Shown here in pieces: positions 1 through 5,981 of a DNA stretch of 10,673 nucleotides (positions are counted from its first letter, which is position 1; each line of letters begins with the position of its first letter). The stretch is taken from NCBI GenBank assembly GCA_046726275.1, contig JBKPAF010000009.1, positions 1 to 10,673 on the forward strand, written 5' to 3'. This stretch comes from DASXTW01 sp046726275. GTDB lineage: Bacteria; Actinomycetota; UBA4738. The notes under the pieces were generated by a model. That model ran no database searches and had not been told where the DNA came from. It worked only from the letters and a program-made list of their open reading frames with translations. A program made the translations under genes and the position numbers.

Positions 1-747
1 TTCCGCGTACGCCCTCAGCTTCGCGTCTCGCTCGGCCAGGGCGGTCCGATAGGTTGACCACTCGAGCGCGCCGCGCAGCCGCTCGGAGGCGTCGTTGAGC
101 ACAGCGACTGCCTGTTCGCGAGTCTGATTGGCCGCGAGCAGGCCCTGCTCTGCGGCCCTTAGGTCGGCGAGGAGCTCCTCCTGGTCCCGCTGGTCCTTGC
201 GCTCGACGATCTTCGTCTTCCTCAAAGCGCTGGCCGTTTCGGCTGCCACGGCCTCAGCGCGCGCCGCCGCATCGAAGAGCGGACGCACCCCGAACAGCCC
301 GGCAAGGTGGTCCTGCAGAGTGAACTCGCCCTGGGTCTCGTGGAGCCCTCCGTGGATCATGACCGTCAGCTGGGCGAGCACGCGGGCGTCCGCCCCGAAT
401 TCGGCGGAGAGCACACTTTCAATCTCCTCCTGCGAGCTGAGGGCTCGATCACCGACACTCGCCTCGATCGCAACACGACCCCGCTGGTCGACCGAGCGCG
501 TGATGACCAGCGTGTCTCCGGAGGGAAGGCGAAGCTCTACTTTCACCGTCGCTCTCTCGGCCTGACCCCGGATCTCCTCGACGCCCTTCACGCCGGCGAT
601 ATCGCCGAAGATCCCCCACGCGGCGGCCATGATCAGCGACGTCTTCCCGATACCGTTGGAGGCCACGACGAACGTGGCGCCCGGCCCCAGCTCGAGATCG
701 AGCCGGTCGTAGGCTCGCCAGTTCTGAAGCTCCAGACGCTGGATCAT
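1..747 (-). CDS. SMC/SbcC-like AAA ATPase, N-terminal part (runs off left edge)
   Basis: 249 codons are open from an ATG at 747 to base 1 with no stop, so only the N-terminus is visible. The protein opens with a short beta-hairpin segment typical of RecF/SbcC/SMC heads (MIQRLELQNWRAYDRLDL). A Walker A motif, ASNGIGKTS, follows at residues 29-37 (about 637-663). Residues 65-105 give alternating strands of a head lobe, and ETQGEF near 137-142 resembles the Q-loop region of SbcC/Rad50, although this match is loose. From about residue 155 the sequence is Ala/Glu/Arg/Leu-rich with heptad character, which looks like the start of a coiled-coil arm. Walker B and the signature motif would lie beyond the window. 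The ATG overlaps the stop of the preceding gene as ATGA (744-747), so translation is probably coupled. Members of this superfamily act on DNA in repair, condensation or defence; which applies here cannot be told. Confidence 0.85.
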   Translation of the reverse strand, partial: MIQRLELQNWRAYDRLDLELGPGATFVVASNGIGKTSLIMAAAWGIFGDIAGVKGVEEIRGQAERATVKVELRLPSGDTLVITRSVDQRGRVAIEASVGDRALSSQEEIESVLSAEFGADARVLAQLTVMIHGGLHETQGEFTLQDHLAGLFGVRPLFDAAARAEAVAAETASALRKTKIVERKDQRDQEELLADLRAAEQGLLAANQTREQAVAVLNDASERLRGALEWSTYRTALAERDAKLRAYAE

Positions 748-1628
748 CGGCTTCCCGCCAGTCTCTTCAACGCATCCTCCACACCATCTGGCTGCACCCG
801 GCCCTCATGCACCCCGACCACGAGGTCGGCAATACCGGCTGCATGCTTGTCTCCCAGCTCCGTCAATGCCTTTCGCTTGGGATTCGTCTTGCGGGCACGA
901 CCCCCAGTAGCGACTTGATCCTGGACGGCCTGGGTGGCGCGGTTGCGAACGTCCTCCGCCACCTCGATGGTCGGGACTGCCCGCTGGGGGATGTGCTCGA
1001 TCGGCTCCCAGTAAGGAATCAGCTCGCGAAGGAAAGCCGAAATCGCTTCCCCAACCGGTTGGACGGGCCGCCGGAAGCGGCGCGAGACGAGTGACCCGCG
1101 CGGCACCTCGATCGTCGGCGCGCAATCCTCCGGCTGGACGATCAGGCACGACAGCTCGGGGTCGACGATTGCCATCGCGGTGGTGTCGGGTAGCAGACGG
1201 AAGAGCCGGGCCAGGGGGCCCAGCCACTCATCGCTCGCATCGAGCCCACCGCTTCTCCCGAGCAGCCAGACGCGGATGCGGCCCCCGAACGTCCCGACCA
1301 CCCACCCCTCCACCGCGTCAAAGCTGGGCACGCCCATGGTCGTGACGGCAGGATCGGTGGTGATTTTCGCCGCCGGCGGCAAGGAATCGGCGAGCGCCGC
1401 AAGGAGCCGCCGGCCGGCCTCGGTCGCCGCCGAGACCTCGATCCGAGGCTCGTCCTGACCGCGACCGAACGCAATGCCCTCCGTCTGGTTGAGGAGCCCG
1501 ATCAGGCCCTGCAGCTTCTCGCGCTCTTCGGCAGTCAAGTGGGAGGCGTCCGGCTCCGGACCGCCCAGCTCCAGATGCTCGAGATACGCAGCCAGCGCCT
1601 CCTGTACACGATCCTCGGATCCGCTCAC
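744..1628 (-). CDS. Unknown 294-aa protein between a sigma factor and an SMC-like ATPase
   Basis: I do not recognise the family. The GTG start at 1628 overlaps the sigma-factor stop (GTGA, 1625-1628), and its own stop overlaps the ATPase start (ATGA, 744-747), so it is the middle gene of a tightly coupled operon. Residues 1-50 are acidic and helical, with a GPEPD turn and a Leu-rich helix. Residues about 60-175 alternate beta strands and helices, with hydrophobic runs such as GWVVGTF and IRVWLLG, and could be a compact alpha/beta domain. Residues about 215-294 are helical with a basic stretch (GRARKTNPKRK near 239-249). There is no signal peptide, no transmembrane helix and no cysteine cluster, so it is probably cytoplasmic. 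From its position it could be an anti-sigma or adaptor protein for the sigma factor, or an accessory subunit of the ATPase; both are inferences. That it is a real gene is well supported by coupling and codon use. Confidence 0.85.
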   Translation of the reverse strand: MSGSEDRVQEALAAYLEHLELGGPEPDASHLTAEEREKLQGLIGLLNQTEGIAFGRGQDEPRIEVSAATEAGRRLLAALADSLPPAAKITTDPAVTTMGVPSFDAVEGWVVGTFGGRIRVWLLGRSGGLDASDEWLGPLARLFRLLPDTTAMAIVDPELSCLIVQPEDCAPTIEVPRGSLVSRRFRRPVQPVGEAISAFLRELIPYWEPIEHIPQRAVPTIEVAEDVRNRATQAVQDQVATGGRARKTNPKRKALTELGDKHAAGIADLVVGVHEGRVQPDGVEDALKRLAGSR

Positions 1629-2245
1629 GTCCTCACATCCCCATGCTCATCGATGTACGCCTTGATTTTCATGGTCGCCGCCGCGATGATCTGCCCCACC
1701 CGCTGCCCCGTGATGGGTGGGTCGAGCTCGCGCCCGACGGCGGCCCGGCTCTTGCCCGAAACACGGACCGCCAGAAAGGAGGTGCGCTCCAACTCCGAGA
1801 GCACCCGGCGGATCGCCTCTTCGGCCAGCGCTAGCCGTTGGAGCACCTCAATGTGCTCGATCCTCGAGAAGTAGTCGGCGTCCGCCCCCGGAGAACCCGC
1901 CGTCACGTCGGCCAGAACCAGGGGCTCGGCGTCGCTGCCGACCATCGCGATCGGCTCGTCGAGCGACCGGTCTCGCCGCCGTGCTTCGGCGCGGTTCTTC
2001 GCATCCAGCGCCTTGTTCTGCGCGACCCGGAGCGCGAAGGGAAGGAACGGCCCCTCCGAGCGGAACCCGTTCTGGGCCATCGAGGCCCAGGCCTCATCCA
2101 CTACGACCCAGGGATCCATCCCCGCGATCACGTGATCGCTTCCCCAGACCCGCAGGACGGAGAATCGCATGAGCCCCCGGATCCTCGTATAGCCCTCGTT
2201 ATCAACCCCCTCCGGAAGGACAGGATTGAGCGCCTGCTCGCTCAC
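1625..2245 (-). CDS. Sigma-70-like (ECF-size) RNA polymerase sigma factor
   Basis: This 206-residue protein has the two-domain plan of small sigma factors. Residues about 24-98 resemble region 2: an acidic helix DPWVVVDEAW where region 2.2 binds core polymerase, then FLPFALRVAQNKALDAKNR, the aromatic/basic helix of regions 2.3-2.4 that melts and reads the -10 element. Residues about 135-198 resemble region 4, with a helix-turn-helix ending ITGQRVGQIIAAATMKIKAY that would read the -35 element. The linker at 100-130 is acidic. The start is GTG at 2245. It is first in a three-gene operon and overlaps the next gene by 4 bp. It is divergent enough that I cannot assign a numbered ECF group. Likely targets are its own operon or nearby genes (inference). 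An alternative start at Met26 would remove only the poorly conserved N-terminus. Confidence 0.8.
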   Translation of the reverse strand: MSEQALNPVLPEGVDNEGYTRIRGLMRFSVLRVWGSDHVIAGMDPWVVVDEAWASMAQNGFRSEGPFLPFALRVAQNKALDAKNRAEARRRDRSLDEPIAMVGSDAEPLVLADVTAGSPGADADYFSRIEHIEVLQRLALAEEAIRRVLSELERTSFLAVRVSGKSRAAVGRELDPPITGQRVGQIIAAATMKIKAYIDEHGDVRT

Positions 2246-2251
2246 GTCCCC

Positions 2252-2280
2252 TATTTATCGAAGTGCTCACCGAATTGAAA
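2252..2280 (-). promoter_or_regulatory. Possible promoter for the sigma/unknown/ATPase operon
   Basis: Reading the minus strand, TTTCAA (2275-2280) and GATAAA (2254-2259) lie 15 bp apart; an alternative pairing is TTCAAT (2274-2279) with TAAATA (2252-2257), 16 bp apart. This AT-rich patch stands out in very GC-rich DNA. Either -10 would place transcription initiation almost at the GTG start at 2245, which would make a leaderless mRNA, a common arrangement in actinobacteria and consistent with the poor Shine-Dalgarno sequence. The hexamers match consensus only moderately. Confidence 0.3.
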
Positions 2281-2411
2281 GAGGCGGACGCGGGCCATCG
2301 CTCACTACCGGGTCTCTCCCATCGTTACCTGCGAGAGCGGCGGAGCTTCGCCCCTCCATGACCGGTCGATCGACGTTCGCTTCTCACAGGTGTTTAGATG
2401 AGAGGGCCGTG

Positions 2412-3293
2412 ATGCCGCACGAGTCGTCCACCGGGGAGACACGCGTCCTGTTGAGCGATCTCGGCATGGGCGAGTCACCGCGATGGCACGACGGCCGCCT
2501 CTGGTTCTCCAACTGGGGAACCAACGAGATCGTCGCGGTCGACCTCAACGGGTACAGCGAAGTCATGGGACCCGGCGGTGGGGGTAGCGGCTGGGCCGCC
2601 AACTGGCTCCCGGACGGACGAACGCTGATCACCGGCGAGGAGCTGATCCGAGTGGAGCCGGACGGGTCTCGTGTCCGGCACGCTGACCTGAGCCACATCT
2701 CGCCTTACGGCTGGAGCGAGATCACCGTCGACGGACGCGGCGACATCTACGTCAACACGATCAACTTCGACTTCGCGGACTTCAACGACATCGTGGCCAG
2801 CGGAAAGGCGCCGGGGAAGATCGCGGTCGTCACGCCCGACGGCGAGGCCCGCGAGGTCGCCGATGATCTGGCCTTCCCGAACGGCATGGTGGTGACCACG
2901 GACAACGCCACGCTGATCGTCGCCGAATCGTTCGCTCGTCGGCTCACCGCCTTCGATATCGCCGCCGACGGCGGCCTGTCGAAGCGGCGTCAGTGGGCCG
3001 ACGTCACGGGCGACGGGATCTGCATCGACGCGGAAGGCGCCGTGTGGTGCAGCGACGTCGGCCCGGACGAAGGAGGTGTTTGTCTACGCGTCCGCGAGGG
3101 TGGTGAGGTACTCGGTCGGATCGAGCTCGACCGCCCCTGCTTCGCGTGCATGCTCGGCGGCGAGGACGGCAGGACGCTCTTTATGGTGGTAGCGAAGTGG
3201 TTCGGTCCGGACAGGATCGACGAGCTGGTGCAGGCTAAGACGGGTCAGATCTTGACCGCCCGTGTCGCCGTGCCGCACGCCGGTTGGCCATGA
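2412..3293 (+). CDS. SMP-30/gluconolactonase/LRE-like beta-propeller hydrolase
   Basis: This 293-residue protein has the normal family length. Members fold as six-bladed beta-propellers and use a divalent metal to hydrolyse sugar lactones or related esters. The metal-ligand signatures are present: GESPRW with Glu21, FPNGM with Asn157, and GDGICID with Asp201. These fall at almost the same spacing as Glu18, Asn154 and Asp204 of vertebrate SMP-30/regucalcin. There is no signal peptide, so it is probably cytosolic. The reading frame stays open upstream to 2226, but that stretch is not family-like and runs into the divergent sigma gene. ATG 2412 has AGAGG six bases upstream (2401-2405) and begins just before the conserved domain, so I chose it. 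A VOC gene follows 43 bp downstream in the same direction, probably as an operon. The true substrate is unknown; many relatives act on lactones other than gluconolactone. Confidence 0.88.
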   Translation: MPHESSTGETRVLLSDLGMGESPRWHDGRLWFSNWGTNEIVAVDLNGYSEVMGPGGGGSGWAANWLPDGRTLITGEELIRVEPDGSRVRHADLSHISPYGWSEITVDGRGDIYVNTINFDFADFNDIVASGKAPGKIAVVTPDGEAREVADDLAFPNGMVVTTDNATLIVAESFARRLTAFDIAADGGLSKRRQWADVTGDGICIDAEGAVWCSDVGPDEGGVCLRVREGGEVLGRIELDRPCFACMLGGEDGRTLFMVVAKWFGPDRIDELVQAKTGQILTARVAVPHAGWP

Positions 3294-3320
3294 AGTTCGC
3301 ACCCCCCCGGGGCGACAGCG

Positions 3321-3327
3321 AAGGAGG
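3321..3327 (+). promoter_or_regulatory. Strong ribosome binding site AAGGAGG for the VOC gene
   Basis: A perfect AAGGAGG lies nine bases before ATG 3337. It decides the start of the VOC protein in favour of 3337 over the in-frame upstream codon at 3262, which lies inside the SMP-30 gene. Confidence 0.8.
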
Positions 3328-3336
3328 ATCGCCGAC

Positions 3337-3750
3337 ATGCTCGAGAAAGGTGCGGTGGCCGCGAGACTGCCTGCGCAGGATCTCGAACGGGCCCGAGAGT
3401 TTTACGCCGAGAAGCTGGGCTTGGAGCCTGATGAGGAGCGGCCCGGTGGCCTGCTCTACCGCTGCGCGCGCGGAGAGTTCGCGCTGTTCCTATCCGAGGG
3501 CACTCCCTCCGGATCCCACACCCAGATGGCCTGGGAGGTCGCCCACATCGAGGCGGCCGTCGCGCTACTCAAAGCCCGAGGCGTGGTGTTCGAGAAGTAC
3601 GACCTGCCGGGGCTAAGGACAGTCGGGGGGCTCACGGAAATCCCCGACAACTATCCGAGCAAGGGTGTCGGCGAGCGAGCCGCTTGGTTCAAGGACAGCG
3701 AGGGCAACCTGCTCGCGATAAGCCAGCCGATCCTCCGCCAAGCCAGTTAG
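3337..3750 (+). CDS. VOC-family (glyoxalase/bleomycin-resistance fold) protein
   Basis: This 137-residue protein has the two-module VOC layout. The first module carries LPAQDLERAREFYAEKLGLE (residues 11-30), the typical beta-alpha opening. The second ends in FKDSEGNLLAISQP, whose acidic residue is usually a metal ligand in enzymatic members. VOC proteins act on small molecules (isomerases, dioxygenases, thiol transferases) or sequester drugs; the substrate cannot be read from sequence. The start is fixed by AAGGAGG at 3321-3327. It follows the SMP-30-like hydrolase by 43 bp and may share its transcript, suggesting a small catabolic or detoxification pair. Its 3' end overlaps the convergent 110-residue gene by 62 bp, so transcription of the two may interfere. 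Confidence 0.87.
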   Translation: MLEKGAVAARLPAQDLERAREFYAEKLGLEPDEERPGGLLYRCARGEFALFLSEGTPSGSHTQMAWEVAHIEAAVALLKARGVVFEKYDLPGLRTVGGLTEIPDNYPSKGVGERAAWFKDSEGNLLAISQPILRQAS

Positions 3751-4021
3751 ACGACTTGCCCGGACCCGGAAGCGGCAGGCTCCAGGATCGCCGAGTCAGG
3801 ATCCGTTCCAAGCGCTCGAGTATCCGCACTTGATTGGCGAACCTCTCCTCCAGTCGTTCTCGATGCAGTTCGATGTACGCATGGACGATCAAGGGCTGAT
3901 CGGCCGCAACGATGGCGGCGACTTCGTCCGGGGGCATGTCCAACTCGCGGAGTACCTGGAGAGCCGACGTGAGCGCATCCAGCCTCGTGTGGGGCGGAGA
4001 GTCAACGGATCCCGAGCTCAT
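3689..4021 (-). CDS. Small MerR-like protein lacking the DNA-binding head, coupled to the ECF41 sigma
   Basis: This 110-residue protein starts at ATG 4021, which overlaps the sigma stop (ATGA, 4018-4021). Residues about 14-78 follow the pattern of the back half of MerR regulators: a helix LDALTSALQVLRELDMPPDEVAAIV, similar to MerR helices 3-4 (LRxIRxLRELGFSLEEIRxLL), then a long amphipathic helix LHRERLEERFANQVRILERLERIL resembling the MerR antiparallel dimerisation coil. The winged helix-turn-helix that normally precedes this is absent, and there is no room for it because the sigma gene ends here. The last 32 residues are Gly/Pro/Ser-rich and partly antisense to the VOC gene, so the tail may be functionally unimportant or altered by a frameshift. 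It may dimerise and act on the sigma factor or on another MerR protein; that is inference. The MerR resemblance is my reading of the pattern, not an alignment. Confidence 0.65.
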   Translation of the reverse strand: MSSGSVDSPPHTRLDALTSALQVLRELDMPPDEVAAIVAADQPLIVHAYIELHRERLEERFANQVRILERLERILTRRSWSLPLPGPGKSSNWLGGGSAGLSRAGCPRCP

Positions 4022-4917
4022 TGGTCGTCGAGCTCTGCGAGGTCGAGCTGGGCGAGCCGCACGGGATCGGCGAGGATGTCGATCTCGACAATCTTTCCCC
4101 GGGAGACCGTGGCGCCCATGACCGAGAACGGGCGGCCATCCGGAGTGCGAGACACGAATCCGGGGGCTCCGTTCACCAGAGCAGGTCGGACAACGACGCC
4201 AGGGCCTAGTCGCCGTGAGAACGCGAGCGCCTGCCCTGCGACGGCAGCGGCGCCGCGGATCACCCGCGATGCTCCGGGCGTCACGGCTCCGCCGTCGGCC
4301 CGGAGCAGGACGTCCGGGTCCAGCACATCAAGCAGCGCCTCGAAGTCACCGGCGCGCGCCGCGGCGAGGAAGGCGTCGACGACCTCTCGTTGGCGAGTGA
4401 GATCGGTGTCGGGAACCGGCGCCGCACCCTTGATCCTTCGACGAGCACGGCTCGCCAGCTGCCGGGCGGCAGCAGGGGAGCGTCCCACGATCGGGGCGAT
4501 CTCGTCGAAGGGCACATCGAACATGTCATGCAGCACGAAGGCAAGCCGCTCGGCGGGGCCGAGCGTTTCGAGCACGACCAACATCGCAAGACTGACCGAG
4601 TCAGCGAGGAGCGCCTGCTCCTCGGGGTCGGTCGCTCCGTCAGAGCTCACGACGGGGTCGGGCACATGAGCATCGAGCGATTCCTCGTGCCGCGACCTGC
4701 GTGACTGCAACATATTGAGACATATCCGGGCGACGACCGTGGTCAGCCATCCGCCCAGGTTCTGGACCTCGCTCGCGTCGGAGCGGTTGAGCCGGAGCCA
4801 CGCCTCCTGGACGGCGTCGTCGGCCTCCGCCAGCGAGCCGAGCATCCTGTAGGCCACCGCTCTGAGGCGCGTGCGGTGGTCCTCGAAGCGTTCAGCCAGC
4901 CATTCGGACTGGTCCAT
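4018..4917 (-). CDS. ECF41/SigJ-type sigma factor with SnoaL-like C-terminal domain
   Basis: This 299-residue factor is much longer than a plain ECF sigma because of a C-terminal extension. Region 2 covers residues about 10-75 (MLGSLAEADDAVQEAWLRL, then GGWLTTVVARICLNMLQSRR). A VPDPVV segment at 85-90 corresponds to the WLPEP linker of ECF41 factors. Region 4 covers about 112-163. The SnoaL/NTF2-like domain spans about 176-292, with DGG (208-210) and ADPVRL (283-288) at the places of the ECF41 DGGGK and NPDKL motifs. In ECF41 factors this domain regulates sigma activity in place of an anti-sigma. ATG 4917 was chosen because the domain begins there and AAGGAGG lies upstream (4930-4936, 12 bases, with GGAGGGG closer). 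The frame is open further upstream but only antisense to ABC-transporter DNA. The usual ECF41 partner, a carboxymuconolactone-decarboxylase-like or oxidoreductase gene, is not adjacent. Confidence 0.9.
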   Translation of the reverse strand: MDQSEWLAERFEDHRTRLRAVAYRMLGSLAEADDAVQEAWLRLNRSDASEVQNLGGWLTTVVARICLNMLQSRRSRHEESLDAHVPDPVVSSDGATDPEEQALLADSVSLAMLVVLETLGPAERLAFVLHDMFDVPFDEIAPIVGRSPAAARQLASRARRRIKGAAPVPDTDLTRQREVVDAFLAAARAGDFEALLDVLDPDVLLRADGGAVTPGASRVIRGAAAVAGQALAFSRRLGPGVVVRPALVNGAPGFVSRTPDGRPFSVMGATVSRGKIVEIDILADPVRLAQLDLAELDDQ

Positions 4918-4954
4918 CGAATGGGCTCCCCTCCTTGAGGGTCTGTTACCAAAT

Positions 4955-4982
4955 TGACCGAAATGGCCTGGCCGATGTGACA
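4955..4982 (-). promoter_or_regulatory. ECF41-type promoter (TGTCACA-N16-GGTCA)
   Basis: On the minus strand TGTCACA (4976-4982) is followed after 16 bp by GGTCA (4955-4959). The published ECF41 target consensus is TGTCACA at -35 with CGTC at -10, so the -35 is exact and the -10 differs at one base. The start codon at 4917 lies 37 bp downstream, leaving a leader of about 30 bases with its ribosome binding site. The fit implies that the sigma factor transcribes its own gene and the coupled MerR-like gene. Confidence 0.65.
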
Positions 4983-4984
4983 AG

Positions 4985-5187
4985 GTGGATCTGTTCGCGG
5001 AGCAGGGAGTGATCCTTGCCGTGCTCGGACCCAACGGCGCCGGCAAGACCACGTTCGTGCGATGCATCGCCACATTGATCAAGCCGGGCGCCGGCACGCT
5101 TCGCGTCTTCGGGCACGACGTCGTTCGTCAACCGGACGCCGTTCGATCGTCGATCGGGCTGGCCGGTCAGTTCGCCGCGGTCGAACC
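4985..5187 (+). pseudogene. Relic of a DrrA-type ABC transporter ATPase (internal fragment)
   Basis: About 67 codons read VDLFAEQG, then Walker A GPNGAGKTT (5027-5053), GTLRVFGHDVVRQPDAVR, and the Q-loop region GLAGQFAAVE (to about 5185). This is characteristic of the daunorubicin-resistance (DrrA) class of ATP-binding subunits, which power ABC-2 drug exporters. Both ends are missing: the first 20-30 residues before VDLF do not appear upstream, and everything after the Q-loop (signature motif, Walker B, H-loop) is replaced by unrelated sequence. GTG 4985 has no usable ribosome site. The left break falls within about 3 bp of the -35 element of the ECF41 promoter; the right break joins a MarR fragment in another frame. 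It cannot encode a working ATPase. Confidence 0.75.
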
Positions 5188-5460
5188 CGCGACCGCCTCG
5201 AGCGCGCGGGATTGGTGCAACGCACGCGCGACACCGTCGACCGCCGCAGGGTTCTGGTCCGGGCCACGCCACGAGGCGTTCTCATGGTGAAGCAGGTGTA
5301 CGAGGGGCACATCGCTCATTACCGGGGTCTCTACCATCGATACACGGAGGAGCAGCTAGAGCTCCTCCGTCGGCTCGGAACGCTTGCCGCACCGAAATCC
5401 GGCAGTCCGCGACTGCCCGACCCTTCAAAGCCCCACGGCTCACCCGGTCGCCTCGCCTGA
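5188..5460 (+). pseudogene. Relic of a MarR-family regulator (C-terminal half)
   Basis: In the frame ending at the stop 5458-5460, the sequence reads DRLERAGLVQRTRDTVDRRR from 5191, the end of the recognition helix plus the beta-wing of MarR proteins, then VLVRATPRG and a C-terminal dimerisation helix (VYEGHIAHYRGLYHRYTEEQLELLRRL). The N-terminal half and recognition helix are missing; upstream DNA is the ABC fragment in a different frame, with the join at about 5186-5190. Without the helix-turn-helix it cannot bind DNA as a normal MarR protein. The tail after about 5385 is low-complexity and overlaps the convergent split-barrel gene by 21 bp. MarR genes often sit beside DrrA-type exporters, so both relics may come from one locus. 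Confidence 0.7.
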
Positions 5461-5898
5461 GGACGGCTTCCACCGTCGATAGACGGGCATCTCATCATCC
5501 GAGTACTCCGTCGCCACCGCCTCCTCGATCGAGCACGCGTAGTGGATCAGCCCGTAGGGGGTCTGGCCTGGGCGGGCCACCACCGCGGGGTGGGACGGGG
5601 AGATCTGTTCGAGCCATCCGCGCGCAATGAACTCGCCGTATTCGCCAGCGTGGTCCTCCCACGGCTGCGCCGTGTGCAACGCGTAGCGCGGGTCCCGTGC
5701 CACCTCGCGCATTTTCGGGCTCGTGTCTCGGAACGAGACGCACAGCAGCCCGGCGCCAAGCCAAGGAGAGACCGGGTGCACGCGTGGTCCGCCGTCGAGC
5801 CGGAGCGTCGCCTGGTACACGATCCGACCCTCCATCCGTTCCCAGGCGAAGGCGGCCAGATCCGGCTCGGCGTTCGCGAACTCAGCCCAGGTTGCCAC
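5440..5898 (-). CDS. Pyridoxamine 5'-phosphate oxidase-like split-barrel protein
   Basis: This 152-residue protein resembles the FMN/F420-binding split-barrel family: an N-terminal helix (WAEFANAEPDLAAFAWERM), then strands with GGPRVHPVSPWL (residues 37-47), and the typical KMREVARDPRYALH (62-75) that packs the cofactor phosphate. In actinobacteria many relatives use F420 or heme rather than oxidising pyridoxamine phosphate, so the enzymatic role is open. The start is GTG 5898; an in-frame TAG lies four codons upstream, so no longer start is possible. The stop region overlaps the MarR relic end-to-end by 21 bp. The gap to the next upstream gene on the same strand is 83 bp, so it may be cotranscribed with the sigma/anti-sigma pair or have its own promoter. 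Confidence 0.85.
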   Translation of the reverse strand: MATWAEFANAEPDLAAFAWERMEGRIVYQATLRLDGGPRVHPVSPWLGAGLLCVSFRDTSPKMREVARDPRYALHTAQPWEDHAGEYGEFIARGWLEQISPSHPAVVARPGQTPYGLIHYACSIEEAVATEYSDDEMPVYRRWKPSSGEATG

Positions 5899-5981
5899 GG
5901 CCGATGAAGCCTACCGCCGTGTCCGACTCGGACGCCGAACGGTCCGGGGCGCCCGCCAGTGATCGGGTGACCAGACTTGCG

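Noticed and set aside
128..918. Plus-strand open frames at 128-565 and 307-918
   Set aside because: They are antisense to the SMC-like ATPase and the 294-residue gene. Their Arg/Ser/Pro-rich composition is what GC-rich coding DNA gives on the opposite strand, while the minus-strand frame has a Walker A and coupled starts.
2226..2411. Upstream extension of the SMP-30-like gene to 2226
   Set aside because: The extra 62 residues are not family-like and overlap the start of the divergent sigma gene; ATG 2412 has a ribosome site and the right distance to GESPRW.
4918..5097. N-terminal extension of the ECF41 sigma gene to 5097
   Set aside because: These codons are antisense to the ABC ATPase relic and lie upstream of the likely promoter and ribosome site; the family starts at MDQSEWLAERF.
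4985..5290. An intact small ABC ATPase gene
   Set aside because: Homology stops after the Q-loop; signature motif, Walker B and the N-terminal strand are missing and there is no ribosome binding site.
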